Positions 1 through 14,905 are shown, numbered from the stretch's first letter. The stretch: DNA of 64,000 nucleotides from Campylorhamphus procurvoides (GCA_013396655.1 WBMV01004760.1:750046-814045), one strand, 5' to 3'. A program made the numbers and translations. Notes: generated by a model from the letters alone, not told the origin.

Positions 1-3000
1 AGTAACATGTGGTGAATAAACGTGGTTGATAACTATTGCATTTAAATTGCTAGTATCAGAGTTAATTTTTTTCTTATTAGTGGAAATGAGTGATCAGCTC
101 TTCAGCCAGTTTATAACTGGGGTTTAGATCTTGTAAGAGAACAAACCAAACTGACACATTTCCATGGTGAAAAGCTTCTGGTTAAATGAAGTGAGCTGCA
201 AGAATCAATAGTTGTGACACCGTTGGGCAGAGACAGATGTGCAGATGAATAACCAAAATTAATAGCAGGCACCCTTAAGGGCTGATTAATCTGCCAGTAG
301 AGAGTCTGTCTCTTTTCTACTCACTAGTACATCAGCTCATAAAAAATACAAATGAGCCCAATAGCAGCAAGAGCCTTAAGATCTGCTTCCTCATTAGTGA
401 AACTTCAGAGCAGCATTTCCTATGGCTCTGTATCTTTTTCTACCTTATAAGAAAAGTTGTTAACAGGACTATATAGACTCACGTCTTGGGGCAAGGGAGA
501 GAAGGTAGTGGAATTAATCTATAAAAGGAAGAGTTTGTCTTGGATTACTTTGGCAAACAACATATTAAAGAGTTTTAATGGTGAAAAATACATTAATATA
601 TTTGATAAATGTTTTTTGTATGGTGGACGTGAAGTGACTTGTGTGGTTTACATTTTTGTTTATGTTGTAGACCATTGAGAGCAGGACTGTTAGTAGATTA
701 TATCTGGTATTCTGCTCGTTCTTAGCTATTAGGGTAGCAAGATCTCCTGTTTTGTACAACTGGGGCCAACCTAAGGAAAAGATCCAAGGATGGCTTTTCC
801 TGACAGCATGGAAAAGTTCATGAACTATAAGCTGTGTGTATAGTGTTGAAAGATAAACAAAGTTGCACATTTGGGGTTGGAGAAAATGCCCTTTTCAGAA
901 GCTGAAAATAGAAAGACAGGGTCAAGCAAGTTGGGGTAAAAAGCCCACAAACATTCAGCTTTAGAACAATTCTTTTTCCTGGAGATGTGTAAGAGCTGAA
1001 AAAAAAAAGTGAGATGGATAAGTAGAACAAAGAGAAGAGGTCACTGGTCAAGAGGTACACTAGGAGTTGTTCAATTGTAATGATAACTGGAACTGATAAA
1101 GTTACTTAAGGGGGGTTCGAGCACTAAAAAGAAAAAAAAAATAAGAGGATGTAAACAACTTTGTTCCCTCTGTCTTCCTTCTGAAATTGCCCAGTGAAAG
1201 CTAGAGCTTGCTTCAAGCACTCTCTCACAATTTATCTTCTCTTTGACCTTCTGTTTGGGTATACTGCCTAATATATAGCTATTACCTCAAAGCTTTTTGT
1301 AGTCATTTTGTGGGATCATATGGCTGGTTATGTGAACCTCTTTTTGTAAAAGTTGGAATAAAAATTGTTCCAGGCAAAACAACCAAAAACCAGAATTGTG
1401 AAACTGGTTGCACATGTGTTTAGTGTAACTAAATTTATGCCTGACTCTCTCCCTAATGCTACATAATAGATCATGATGATCTTACTCCTGTACAATATAA
1501 TCTTGTCCTGTGTGTCTGGGTTATCTGACTGTTACACTATTGTTCAAATTGATTTGGGTGCTTCTTTCTCTCCTTTTTTCCTCTCCCTTATAAATAGTAA
1601 TCATGTGGAGTTATGTGTTTCTGTATTTCTTTCAATGACCTGGTTTATGCTTATTAAAGGCTCGTACAAAGGTATTTGTGTTTTTTCTCCAGAGTGATAT
1701 ACTCTGCCCCTTCACAAGTTGAGTATTTATCCCCACATGTGTAGAAGAAAGGGCCTCCATTTGAAGTTCTTACAGTGATGTATTGACTTGTAAACCTGTA
1801 TGATTCAGTTCAGAATTTTGTTCATTCAGTTTTAGAAGATTTTTGTCACTTTTTGTGTCTACCTGCATCTATGAAACACATACATGCACACACATACATT
1901 TTGCATGTGTTTGGCAGTGATGTGAAAGGCCCTTTAACCCCCTGCTGCTGCCTAATAGGTTCAGGAATTACGCTTTTAGAAGCACTTATTGACCCAGTGT
2001 AGTCAGGAAAATCACATACTTTTAAATTCGAAGGTTTTCCATGTCAGGAATATTATTCATTAGCAAAATTGTTCATTTATCTAAATTTATACTTAGCCTA
2101 TGTTTAAGTACTTCCTATAGGTCTGTAATTACCAGTTGACATGCCAATTCCACAGACAGAGTGTCAAGAGATTCTGGAGCTCTCCTTCCTCTAGGGAACC
2201 TCAGAGACCAAAAAACATATTAGTTATTTAGGACTAAAGTAGTTGTATCATTTCACAAACTTAACAACATTGGTAGAATTATTTAATTTATTCCTATTTA
2301 AAGGATAAAAGTATTTGTGTTTTCTTACCTGCCTTCTCTATGCAACAAATTTGTTAGCTAGCAGCTTCATACAGGGTTTGTTTATGTTTGACACAGTAGG
2401 GATGGCCTGCACTTTCTCAATCATCTGCTCTATTTGCATAACCTTGCAGAGTTAATGGCTGCCATTCTGACAAATTAAGCTGGTTTCCTATGTCTTTAAT
2501 GGATTAAGTCCTCTTGGACAAGTTATGCTTTATTTTAATCCATGAATAGTGTTTGCTAAGTGTTGTGAATAATACTTTCATTTGTGTTATTCTATTGTTA
2601 TTTGATTTCTATGATAAAAACATAATGTGATGAATACTTAACAAATATGGAACAAACCAAGATTTTAATACATATAGACAGAATATGTAGATCATCAATG
2701 CTTTAATAGAAGAGAAAAATCAAGTAAGTTATGCTTTAATTATTGTCAAGTATTTGAAAATATTTTAGCTGTGAGAATAGTCATACTTTAAAAGTTTTGA
2801 TGACATTATACTGGAATAATACTCAGTTTCTGATTCCTGTCGTGAATTTTAAAAATTACGTACTTTACACTGGGTGCTCCAAGTGTAGCAGGATCATTGC
2901 AGCCTATGGCACATGTGATAAAAGAGCTCCCTGACAGCTGCAACATACATTGGAGTTGTCAATATGTGCAAACAGGTTAGAGGAGATCTGAATGGAATGC

Positions 3001-6000
3001 AAGTTAATGGTATAAATTCTTGAAAATGCCATCTTTTGCAACTAAGGTTGTATTTAAAAATAACAATCTGTGGAAATCCAACAGCACCGATTCTGAGGCA
3101 ATATCCCCACCATTTTATAGTGTACTATTTGGATGATTTGTAAACGACCCATAATGGACATATTCTTGAAGCATTCTGGTGTGGTAGAGAGGTAATGCTT
3201 CTGTAGTTTTTACGGAGAGCTGGAGGCATAAAGCTACTTCTTTTCATGTAAGTGAAGCTTCTAACTCAAGATTTTTTTCAGCATGGGAATTAGGCAATAC
3301 ATTAATTTCAAACTGTGCCTTTCCTACTTCACTGCCTGTGCTTTTCTCTGGAAATGCACCTGGGTGTTTGAAATGCAAATATGCATCTCTGTTCATCACA
3401 TTGGCATTCATTTAGATAAACCAGACTTTTTTAACTCTGTGAAGTATGTATATGTGATGTGTATGGGATGTTTGGGTTTAGGCACATAGTGTAGCTAAGT
3501 GCAGAGGAATCGATTTGTTCCTGGCTACCAGACCTTCATTCAGTTCAGTAGACCACACATACACTCTGCTATGATTTTTATTTTTTTATGTAATATGTCA
3601 GATCTCTGGCAGTGTTCCTAAGTTCTGTGTGTTTTGCAAGCGTGGCTTATAAGCTAGCTCTTCTTTGTAAGCAAATCTGAAAATTCTGTTTCTTCCATAT
3701 AAGTCCTAAGCATGAGCTCTCTCCATGGACTACAGAGTAAAACAATGCTATTTGTGAGATATGACATAACAACAAAATATTGAACAGGAGCTTAATCCTC
3801 CCCATCCTCCTCTGGACCATGACAGTGGGCCTCCTACTGGGAAATACAATGATCTATTATTAAAATGACAGCCCCACCTAGGGAGACAACAGCCCAATTC
3901 AAAGAGGAGAGCCAAAAGCGCCTCCACTACCACCAGCAGCAATTGAGATCAGCTGGTGCACTAACAATCCCTTGATTTAAACATCTGGTGGCAGGACTTT
4001 CTCAGTGGAGGTCTGTTGACTGTGGAGTTCTCTTACCCAGAGACAGACATGGTTTAACAAAGCCAAAGTTTTTTTATCCTCAGGGTACAGTGTCAAGGCT
4101 ATTTCCTTTCCCAGGCAGAAGCGTTTGCTGCTGGTTCCACTGGCATCCAGTGCTGCATTGCAAGAATTGTCCTTGAGGGATACACCAGTGATGCCCAGGG
4201 ATGAGCTGCTCCAGTGTCACTTTGTTTTCTTTACAAGCTCTCCACAAGTAGCAGAGCCCTTGAGGGAGTGTAGGGTTGGAACATGTCTTATTCTTCCATG
4301 GGAATTCATCATTTTTGCACATAGGCTGCATTTTACAGAGAGGTGCATGGAATTAGGGAAATTAGGAAGGCAGGATGTATATGCTCTCCTGTTCTGCATC
4401 CTAGAATCTATGTTCAACTGCCCAGTTTCTCAAGGTGCTTCCTTAATTAATCTCCCCAAAATGCAGAAACTTCGTTTTTGTTTTGCAGGTGTAATTCTGC
4501 AATGCTCGTTGCCAACTGCATCACACCTAAAAAATATGTTTTTGTTACCTCTGGACACTAATGTTCTCTTTTCCTAAAGGTTGAGGGTTTTTTTAGAATC
4601 AGGTGAAATCCACAATCTCCATTATTTATTTGGTGCTACTACACATATTTCAAATTACATGCTCTTAAATTAAATGTAACCTGACTTATTTCTTGTCATG
4701 GTTTATTTCAGCATGTTAGGAAATTAAGACCACACAGAGGGGACACACAGATATGTGAATGAAGAAAACTGTGAAGGAGGAATTAATAGGTATCCATGGG
4801 GTTATGATGTAGCATGACAGAGGAGTGTAACACCATACTAGCACTATAATGTAGATACAAAGCAGTACAATTCCTCCTTTCTGCTCCCGAATTTACTTTG
4901 CTAAGTAAACATAGGAAAGAAGTTTAGCTGAAGAAGATAAAAAATGTGACTTGACTTTTGAGTGCTTCTTGAACCATGTTTTGGCTGCTTATCTACGTGA
5001 TGAGAATTCATTGAGAGGAGTATGATAAGGAGATGCTGCTGCTCTTAAACTGTCTGTAAAACTTTCAGTGCAGAGTGCTGCGTTGCATTGGCTTTCACTG
5101 TGAAAGTGAGAAAGGAACAGCTTAAGTGAGGAAAATTAAAAATGTTTTCTGTGCTCTTTTTGGTTTGTTGTTAGAGGCAACCATTTTTAGTAGCCCATAC
5201 TGGAAGCTGTATAGTGCCTTGAGTTGTTTTTGTTTTGTTTTTAGGTTTATGTTTTTCTGTTTTATTTTTCATTCTATTCTCATGATTTGCATATTAATGT
5301 AACAGAAAAATTGACCCTGGTGTTTAGAACCAGCCTTGGTCTAAAGACTGTGGTAGGAAATACACACAAGTGACTTTCCTGTGTCTCTCTCAGCTGCTTA
5401 GGAATGGGAATGACAGGGGCAGGACACCAGTGCATTTACATACAGATTCCTTGTAGTGATGATTAAATTAAGACTTCTATTCATTTTATCAAGTGAGTTA
5501 AAAAAAAAAGGCTTGTTTATCAATTATTCATGTAGTTTTCTGTTTTGTTTCTTTAATTATTTTTATGTAGCTAAGTTTACACACATTCTTCTCAATTTAA
5601 CTGCTAGTTTATATAGAAATAAATAAATATACTTCTGTAAGTTAGTGTAGAGGAAAATATTTGGCAATGCTGAAAGTATATCTGCTGTTGCTGTTTGTGG
5701 AAGATAAATATTTAAAAGACACAGGTGAATTTCACACTAACACTCTTCAGTATAGCCTTCGCTTAGATTTTTGATAATAGACTGAACATCACTATACATT
5801 ACTTTTAATTCTCTTTTGCTTTTTTCTTTGGACTCAGTTCTGTACTTTTGAACAAAAGAAACCAGAGCAGCACAGGGTAAAATTAAAGTTGTTTGTGTAT
5901 TTAGAGTGTAGAAGGACATGCATTTCTTATTTTATGTTAGAAATTGTGTTGTTTGTTTTGGGTATTTATGATAATACTCTATTTCTGGAATAAAAGAAGT

Positions 6001-9000
6001 TCAGGCTTAAAAAAGGGCATAAAAATTTGCTTTATTAACTTGCAGTAAGAGCCCTTATTGAATACATGCAAGTAAAAGAAAAAATGCAAATAGAATCCAA
6101 AATATTCTTGAAGTCACATTATCAAACTTAACTAATACCCACTCTTATATAAAATAAACACCAAGCTTCACCACCTTCCCTCAGGCATAGTTAAGGAGTA
6201 TTGGAATGTTGTTCCAAAATGGCACGTGTCTTTACAGTTCTAATATCATCATTATCCAATAGATGCTATCCCACAAGTGGGAAAACAAAAATGTATTCCA
6301 GAGCTTTTTCTGCTCTCTACATGTGTGGTAAAAAATTTCCATGCACCACATGTCTCTTCGCTATATCTATATGGTGTCTGCCAAAATAAATATTTTATTC
6401 CATTTATTTTTAGTTGGTATTGCACAGGTCCTCCTAAGATTAAACAGTCAAAGGTCAAATAAGTTGAGATGAACTATAGTTTTAAAATAGTTATGCTGCT
6501 CATAATTATGTGCGTAGAGGTTTTCAGATATATACACATATACGTACATGCATATAGAGGTGCACATACATATTTGATTAAAAGCCGAGGATGTTTGCTC
6601 AGCAGAGAAGCAAAACCATCATTATCTGATTGTACATGGAATCCAGTGGCTGCTAATCAAACCCGGGGCTGCATCTGGTTAAACATACTTCGCATAGACT
6701 TGTTACAATTAGAGGTTTTGCCATGTCAAGGGAATCTTTCACTCAAAGCAGCGACCCATATTGTACTGAACAAACACATGAGTTTTTAATTGAGAACAAT
6801 AGCTTAACAAACCACTTCCCAGGACCACTGAAAGAAAAAAATGTGCCTGTGGCAATTCTGGCACTGAATTGTGTTTATTTGAATCCATTTATTCCAAGCC
6901 AGGGTTCAATATACCAAGCAAATAAAAAAAAAAATTAAAGTCAACATGGAAAACAAAGTTAAAGTGAGAAAAATATAGTATGCTGAAATGTAATCTGTAA
7001 CTGAAATACTTGTGATTTAGCAGATCTGTGTGTATACGCTTGTGCCCTCTGCTCTCATAACTTAAACCTAAAGATCTGCACTGAAATGATTTTGTTTCAT
7101 AGTGTATGAATTTCACAATGTATATAGCTACAATGTAGTATGTATTTACATTATAAAGTGAGCACTGAATTTATGCTACATCTGTATTTCACAATACAAC
7201 TCGATATAAATTATTGTATATTTAGAAATAGCTGGAAATGGTAACTAGAGTGTAATAAACATTGAAGAACAAAATACTTAGTTTGGGACGTTAGGTGTTA
7301 TATACACAAGCCAGCACCCCAAATTTTTAACTGGTACATATGGTGTTCTGAATTGATTCATATCTAACATCTATGGTTGGTGGTAAAAGTTAGGCCAAGG
7401 TAGAGGACTGAAAAAGAACAGAAAAAACTTGACACAGTATTTATGATACTGGAATAAAGATTAGAGTACTTTAGTTCTCTTCTCTGGTTTTCCACAGCTT
7501 TCTTAAGATTTTGAAGTCACAGTTAAGAATAATTTTTTAACCTGAGGTTTCCAGTAGAGAGATATTTTTATCTGCTGGTTACGTGCAGCTCTACGTAAGG
7601 TTGGGTACTCAGAAAAACAAGGATCTAGATTAGTAGAGACTTTTAAAGGTTCTAATGCTGATTTTTTTATTTGGTTTGTCATCTTGACAATTAGTCTTAA
7701 ATCTCTACTGTGCCAACCTGCTGGTTCATTTTCTGATTCATGACTGGAACAAGCCAACTTCGTACCAGCTGGGGACACAAAGGTAAAAGGAGAAAGCAGG
7801 GAAAGGTGGCTTGGTCTGGGAGCAGATGTGCTGTGGTCACTGTGGACACAGCAACTGTACGGTACAGCCTGGAAAATGGTTAGTGAAAGGTTGAACATGT
7901 GTCATTAAAGTGCTGTAGGCAGTGCTACAAATGATGTGGGAAGCCTGAAAGTGTACCTGATTATAATAGTGAAGGAGCAGAATTTTACAGGTGAGTTAAA
8001 CATTGTGGAAATGCAGTGTAAAGTTTGTGAAGAAGAATGCACGTGTAGAGACAGTGGAGTACCTGTAGTTGTGTGAGCTGCTGCCTCAGAGAGAACAGGC
8101 AGCACTGGGCTCCAGCTCTGCCCAGAGCTTCAGGCATTTGCAGCTGTGGGCTCCTCTTGCTGGAACAAGGCTCAAAAGGTGTCCTGATCATGGGACACAT
8201 TGCTGTCTTGTATCGTAATTGATATGTGTGTGTTTGGTTTCATATTGAAGATGCAGTTTTGTTTTTAGTAGGATTATGTAACTTCTGTGTTAGGATAGTT
8301 TTGATGCTGCTGCTGGTGTTTACATTAGACTCTACTGCAAATAGTGTTACTTAAACTTTGTGTTGGGTGATTTGCAATAAAAGGTATTTGAATTAGAGAG
8401 TGTGGGTTTTTTTGCCCTGTGAACATGAGACCTCAGTAGTATGGAAAGAGTAACCTAATAAGTAAACTACTTGACTGTATGTTTGAATTTTCAATATTAT
8501 TTGTTTAGTTTTATTATTTTAATATTGACAATAAGATAATCTTGAAGCCTGAATTCATTCAAGTAATATAAAGTTTGTGCTATCCTGCTGCTTGCATGGT
8601 ATCACAGTAAGTCACTGCAGCTTAGAGTTCTCTTATTGATTTCCTGAAGACTTATTTCATCACTGGAATCTCCTCCCAGCCATAGCATAGTTTTTTATCG
8701 CTCTTTCTTTATACATTTGTCCCAGAATAAATTCCAACTTGCTGACAGCACAGCCTTGTACTAACAGAGTAGTAGAACTAAAATAGTAGTATGATAAAAC
8801 TGCCAAAATGAAGTAGAAGGACACACTGACTTTGTTGTTTTGGTTTTTTTTTTCCTCTTTTCGAATATGGCATGTTTTTAAGTCAGTCTGAAAATGCAAT
8901 AGTCAATAGATTCCAGTTAAACTTTGTATTAGAATCTCAGTGGATGGAGTGAAAATGCTTGTAAGTTTTCCACAATTGATTTAACCCTCCTGTGTGTCTC

Positions 9001-9725
9001 CATTCACACATCCTGTTCTGGCTGCAGCTGAGTGTGGTTATGAACCTCAGGTTCAGCACTGGGGTTTCACTGCTACAGGTGACAGTCCTGCTTCAATCTC
9101 TTTGTACTTGTATTTCCTTCTTACTCTAGTTCTGTCAAAATGATTAAAGTTACGTTAAGTTCTTTAATAATATTGAGTTTTTCTAGACCAGATTGTTTTG
9201 ATAGAAACAGATTTGCCACTATATTTGTTATTTTACTATGAAATATGAGGGACTGGGGATGGTCCCTCACATGCCTATGAAGTGGTTTGGTGTTAAGATT
9301 TAGAAAGGTGGAACTTGGGCAGCTCCATTTCTTTTGCTGATTGCTGCTAGCATATGTGGAAAGCCACATTTGCCAAAACTTGTACTGCAACTGATGGTTT
9401 TCCACTGGTTACATGATTTAAGTGGGCATATTACAGCTCCACAGCCATTAATCTTAATTCTGCCCTATTAATATGTTGTTCAAGCATATCAGCTTGTGTG
9501 GTAAGGAAACGAGGAGAAAAAGCACAGTATTGTCGCCACTATGTGGGCAGAATTAGTTCTGTTCTTAACAGCTTATGAGAAAATTGTATAATCGTAGTTT
9601 ATCTCACTTTTTGATTTTCAGAAGAAATATAAAATGCTCTCCTACTCAGGATCACTCCATGTTATTGAAGTAATGAACTTCAGAGTGCTCCTTACTTTCC
9701 TTGTGAGTGATACTTTTTTCCCACA
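1..9725. other. Intronic stretch without recognised genes or repeats
   Basis: This is AT-rich unique-looking sequence. The longest frame, 150 codons at 4125-4577 on +, has no recognisable domain or splice context and overlaps frames of 60-83 codons on both strands; it is treated as chance. Short A and T runs occur. I see no promoter, CpG island or interspersed repeat. Confidence 0.6.
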
Positions 9726-10458
9726 TTAACTCTCAGTAAACCAGCTCACAATGCCGGTGACAACAGAATGAATAGACTTCCCATACCTACAGAACATGAC
9801 TTTTCCATTTACTGTAACCCAGTGTCTTGTTTCTTTTGGCATCACCACAAAAGATTTACCTTTATTTTCAAATAGCACATCCTTGGTCCATCCACATTCT
9901 TCTAACTTACTAACATGCAATAAATATTGAAGCACCTCCCTCTGGTTTCCTACTAGCAACTTTGTTAGTGCAACTTAGTGCAAGCCTAAGTAAAACAGAG
10001 TGCTTTGCCCCGATTCTTTGTGCCTCAGTGAATATCAGCCTTTGTAGCTGAGATAAAATGATGTAGCTATTATGTTCAATTGCAAGGAAAAGTTTCTTCT
10101 TTCCAGTGACTGTTGGTTCTTAGTCCACTAGCCCTTTTTGGCAGCTTTATCGTATGAATTGTCATCTATTCAAAGTTTTTGGAAGAGGGGTTTCAAAGTG
10201 TCAATAAAAACATTAACATCCTTGAAAAGTTCAGATTGGAGATGATTTTTGCTTTTATTCAGGCAGGATGGTATCTCTAGCAAAATTACAGTGCATGTCA
10301 ATTTGATAATGTATGGTGAGGTGTGGAAAAATTTCACTGCAGTCTTGTTACTTCAGTATGCACAGATGAGCTTTTCCTTGGGTTGTTGAGAGCGGGTCAT
10401 TCATCACATCTTCTAATGGAAGTCATATGCTGTGGAAATGTACTTTAGCTATTCCTAT
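9726..10458 (-). pseudogene. Possible broken protein-coding relic of unknown family
   Basis: The minus strand has a chain of protein-like pieces interrupted by stops and one apparent frameshift. The first piece (about 10458 to 10240) includes LPLEDVMNDPLSTTQGKAHL and CSEIFPHLTIHYQIDMHCNF. After a frame change near 10.23 kb, a second frame runs to 9726 with LFKDVNVFIDTLKPLFQKL, then a stop, IDDNSYDKAAKKG, further stops, and an 82-codon open tail containing VLQYLLHVSKLEECGWTKD and SFVVMPKETRHWVTVNGKV. Residue composition looks like folded protein rather than translated intron, but I recognise no domain. A TTTATTTCTTCCAG acceptor-like sequence precedes the first piece on this strand. Alternatives are an old transposon or viral insertion, a retrocopy, or chance. 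Chance remains quite possible. Confidence 0.2.
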
Positions 10459-12670
10459 CTGGAAGAAATAAATATACATTGAAAGGTGCAGTTATCATTT
10501 GGAGATAACAGAATATAAAGGAGCTTTCAGTCATTCTGGAAAGAGTCATAGGCTTTGCTCTAGTTCAGAGAATACATTTATTAGAGTCATCTCAGCTGCA
10601 TTAATTAAAGTTCATCTGAACTTGGTAAGGAAGAACTGAAAAAGGAAGATTCCTGGTGATATGTATGCATTGCAATCAGTGATATGTTTTTTATGTACAA
10701 GTCATAATGGTGCATCATAAAAAGGGTAGTAGACTTCATAATACAAAAGCAAATGATTAAACAACATATAAAGCAGCTATTGTGGAAGAAAAAACACGTC
10801 TGCATGCATGTAAGGCACAATATTGAAGTGCAACTTTTTATTTTGAGAAAGGTATTTCAGTTCTGCTGATTTCACAGTATTCCTTTTGTAAAGAAAACAT
10901 AAAAAACACCCCCAAACTTTTTTAGATACTATAGGTATTGTCATGTAATCCGCAAGGTTTAATAGGAGCTAAAGCATAAGTGACTGAATTAATGCCATGT
11001 GAAGGTAATTATTCAGTCTTAGTAAAAATCTTACATGTATATTAGTGGATAATCTAAAGTAATTTTTTATTTCTTTTCTTTTTGTGAGATGTATTATTTT
11101 TAAAGTTAAGGTTTTCTTTAAGCTGAGAAAATATATATTTATACCTCAGTTAGCATTATGTTGTACTCTGTACAGTTAGATGACCTCGAATGCAAGACTT
11201 AATGGAACATAGCTGGAGGTTATGGTTAAACTCACTTTTATTATAGCCATTTTATACACTGTTAGGACGATTTAATTAGCTAATAAGCAGAGGAAGTTAT
11301 TTCAACCCTCATCTGTTAAGAGGTTGAAAGAATCAGATGGTCCATATGGCTGCATTTAAGCTTCCTGTTGTGTTTTTTTTTTTTCACAGTTCAGATATCT
11401 TCTTTGTATTAATCTGGGGGATCAAATAAGCCAGACATGCCTTAACTGGCACCAACAACAAAGACAAACGCCTTGTAGCTGTGAGACCTCATGAAAGCCA
11501 GACTTTGGTCTCTTTGACCTTTTTAATACCATTTACACGTCTACAGAGTCTATTAGTGACATTTTTCTTAAGGTGGAATTACTCACCTTTGAGCTTAGTA
11601 TAAACTGAGAACCAAAGATTAGATATTTCATATGACACAAAGTAGATGATGATAATAACAGGTTTTATTGAATGCATGATGCTTACATTATATTAAAGGA
11701 AATAAACTCTTGTAGAATATGCATGGTTCCTGTTTCTTTTGGAATTTTATTTCACTTAAGATAATCACTAAAAATAACTTAGTATAATGAATAAATAGCT
11801 CTATAAAGCAATCTTCTGTTCAGGAAATTACTCATTACATGTAATTTTCATGTTCAATAAGAGATTGAGGTCTATCCTATAACAATACAAATAGCGGGTC
11901 CACCGCACAATCTGAATTCCAGCACATTTAGTAGTCTAAATAATCACTATTCAGCTAAGTAATAAGTTACTAAAAAAGAAGTGGAAGTGATATGCCTGTA
12001 GATTTGCTACATGAAGAGGAAGTTGGCTACCTTGACATCTGTTCCCTGGAAGAACAAATAGTCTTTCAGCTACTTTGTAACTTGGCACACAACTAAGATT
12101 CAGTTGTCTAACTTTTTGAATAAATATTTATGAAGGGTGCCCTGCACAGTTTCATTGTGAATTAAGAAATATTGGCAGTTGAACTGATGTAAATCTACAG
12201 AGGACCAGAGACATTCCTTTTGATCTATGTCTTACTAAAACCCTGTAAAAATGACCAGAACCTGACAGCGTGGGCTCATCCCATAGAGGCTGATCTGCTG
12301 GAAGGAGTCCTGTTGGACGTGCTTTTGCTGAAGGGCACGGTCACAGGTTCTGAGTGTCTCACAGAAACAAGTCTCTGAAGTTTTTCAATGTGTTTTTTGA
12401 ATTGCTTTGTGAAAATATATTTCTTGTAAGGGGGTTGTGAAAATTAATTTACTCTCTGGAAAGTTTTGGTGAACCATGAAGTTTCTGCATAGCACTACCA
12501 CCAGCAGTTTTTTTACTGTCCTCTTATAATATTTTAAAATACTTCAGAAAAGTGAATAAAGAAGTGCATTTGGCCTTTCATATCCACGTATCCAAAAAAC
12601 AGAAGCAGTAGGTTTTGCTGTACCATGGTCTAGAGCTTTCCTTTAAAATGTGTGTAAGCTAGTAGAGAAA

Positions 12671-12690
12671 TCTGTGTTTATCTGTGTTTA
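12671..12690. repeat. 10-bp perfect tandem duplication
   Basis: TCTGTGTTTA is present twice in direct succession. It is a simple replication-slippage type duplication with no further copies. Confidence 0.95.
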
Positions 12691-14609
12691 GTAGTTAAGA
12701 AATCAACATTTCTTTGTTCTGTCATTCCCTGTCTGACTAGAGAAACATAAGTCTTTGCAGTGTATCCTGTAGTTATATTATGACCACAGACCATAGGCAG
12801 AAAAATTCAAGCTGCATGGGTCCCACTCAAGTGGAAATAAAGTAATGCCCTGAGCTCTCTGTTACAGCTTGGTATGTGAAAGGCATATCCTGTTACATCT
12901 ATTGAACATTGTGCAGATGAATTTTGTTATCCAATCCTTGCCTATTGTCTCATTTATTAAGTTGTACTTTTGTGAACAAAACCATGGGAATCCTTGCTTC
13001 CAGCGTTGAAGTGCATTGACTGACATGTCTTAGTGATCTCAAGGGTAATCCTTAATCGTAGCATTGCAATAATACAGGATGGAGGTCAAATGGAGTGATG
13101 ACCTGCAATTTTTCAGCAGCAGAAAACCAATACAAGCTTGCTGTAATGGAAAATGAGTTGTAAAGTGCAAGCAAATTCAGCAACAGGCAGGAATCAAAAT
13201 TATTTTGTTAAAAGCATCAGTGTATGACCAAAATTTACTAATCAAATAAGCTTTTACATTTATAGCTAGGCAATTATTTTACGGTTTGTCCAGTGATGGG
13301 AGGAAGGGGTTTCTTTCTTCTCAAAAGAAGCTAGAAATTTTTTGTTTCACTCACTTGTTTCTCTCATTCCAATCATTGTAGCATAAAGGAGGTAGTGCAT
13401 TGGTTCTCAAAGAAGGGATTCTAACTTCATTTTAATTGATTGGTTGTGGTTGAATCCACATCCCTTATCTGCCTGGAAAATGTTGTAACCTCTTGACTGG
13501 CAGTCTGTCTCTCTATCTACAACTATTTGAATAATGCTTTGGAAACAAAAAAGAAATATCACTCAGTGTTTATGGGACACCTGGGGAAAACTGGGCTACA
13601 ATCCTTGTTCCAGTGGATTAAAAGAAAAAAATTAAAACATTTTACCTTAATGCTTTGGTTACTTTAATTGTTTTACTTTCATAGAAAACACTTATTTAAT
13701 TTTATCTGGATTGAGTCTCAGTTTTTGTCCAAGCTTCTACTGTGCTAAGGCATTGGGAAAAGAGAGGAATGCTGGGATCCTGAGTTCTGGTACAGGGTGC
13801 TGCCTGGGATCAGCACACAGATGGCATTTGGGTGTGTTGCTCCTCTCATTATGTGGCTTTGCCACTGAACTCCCCCTTTGTATTGAGTTCTGTCTTTAGC
13901 TTAAATGGATAATTTACTCCTGTTGCTGGAAACCTCTCTGTTTTAGGACTCTGTATATGGGTACAAACCTGCAGGCCCAAATCCATGAGAACAGACTGGA
14001 TTTCCTAGGTTCTTTTCTAAACTTTTAATTAAGGAAAAAAGCATACTCCATTCAATAACGGTGATTCCCCTCATAGTTCAACACAAAGCCTTGACTGCAA
14101 TCTTAAGAACATCAGCAGATATTCAGGGTTGACGTATGCATGGTGTAGGTCTGGTCTATGTTGTGTGTTTGGGGGGGGAAGCATGAGGTTGTAATTAAAG
14201 TTTTACATTGTACTGTGTGGAAAGATTAATGTGTTTGTCTGTAATGTGTTTCTTCATCACTGGGAGACACGGGAAGTTCTTAATAATGATGACAAGCCTG
14301 TCACTGAAAATATGCCATTTGGGCACTGGCATGAAATTAAGTATTGTCCCATAATTTGTCATATCCTGAGTTTGCCTTGTGAGTGAGGCATTTATTCATC
14401 TGTTATTTTTTTTCTTTTAACATGGAATTTTTATTAAGAAATTTGACACCAAAGAAAAGAAAGACTAGTGCTTCTATTCTTTCAGTTTCAATTCTTATAA
14501 TGGAAATTTAGAATAGCATATTAATTTTAAGACTGCATGAATAAGATATTTGGTCAGACCCTGTTTCCTGGATCTCAGATGTTAAATATGGAAAACAACA
14601 TGCAAATAT

Positions 14610-14624
14610 TATATATATATATAT
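14610..14624. repeat. Short (TA)n microsatellite
   Basis: There is an uninterrupted 15-base alternating TA run followed by 'gaatatataaatg'. It is a simple repeat and may vary between individuals. Confidence 0.95.
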
Positions 14625-14905
14625 GAATATATAAATGAATCCCATAGTTTAGGTTATAAAAGATAATTTGCAGAATGTGTTTATCATCTTAAACAACTGT
14701 ACTTGACTTTGTGTTTATCGAATACCACTGCTGTTCAATTTAAATGGCTGGAACAAGCCAGTAATAAAGTAATACTGGCACACAATAATTAATTGAGGAG
14801 GGAATAATCATATAAAAAAGTATGCTGCATATAATTTTGCAGGTTTTTGACTAGACATATTTGAAGTTTACTTAGGAAGTGGAGTAAATACTGTGAAAAA
14901 GGTAT

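Larger units (their letters stand above)
10459..14905. other. Intronic stretch, nothing recognised
   Basis: Unique-looking AT-rich DNA with a T12 run followed by CACAG at 11373-11389 that imitates a splice acceptor. No coding frame opens behind it. The stretch also contains the small tandem duplication at 12671. Confidence 0.6.

Noticed and set aside
4125..4577. 150-codon open frame, + strand
   Set aside because: It shows no recognisable motif and several overlapping frames on both strands; it is most likely chance in a patch with fewer stops.
7503..7898. 131-codon open frame, - strand
   Set aside because: The composition looks random, with no domain and no supporting signals.
11373..11389. 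T12 run followed by CACAG, resembling a splice acceptor
   Set aside because: No open, protein-like exon with a donor follows; polypyrimidine plus AG is common in this intron.
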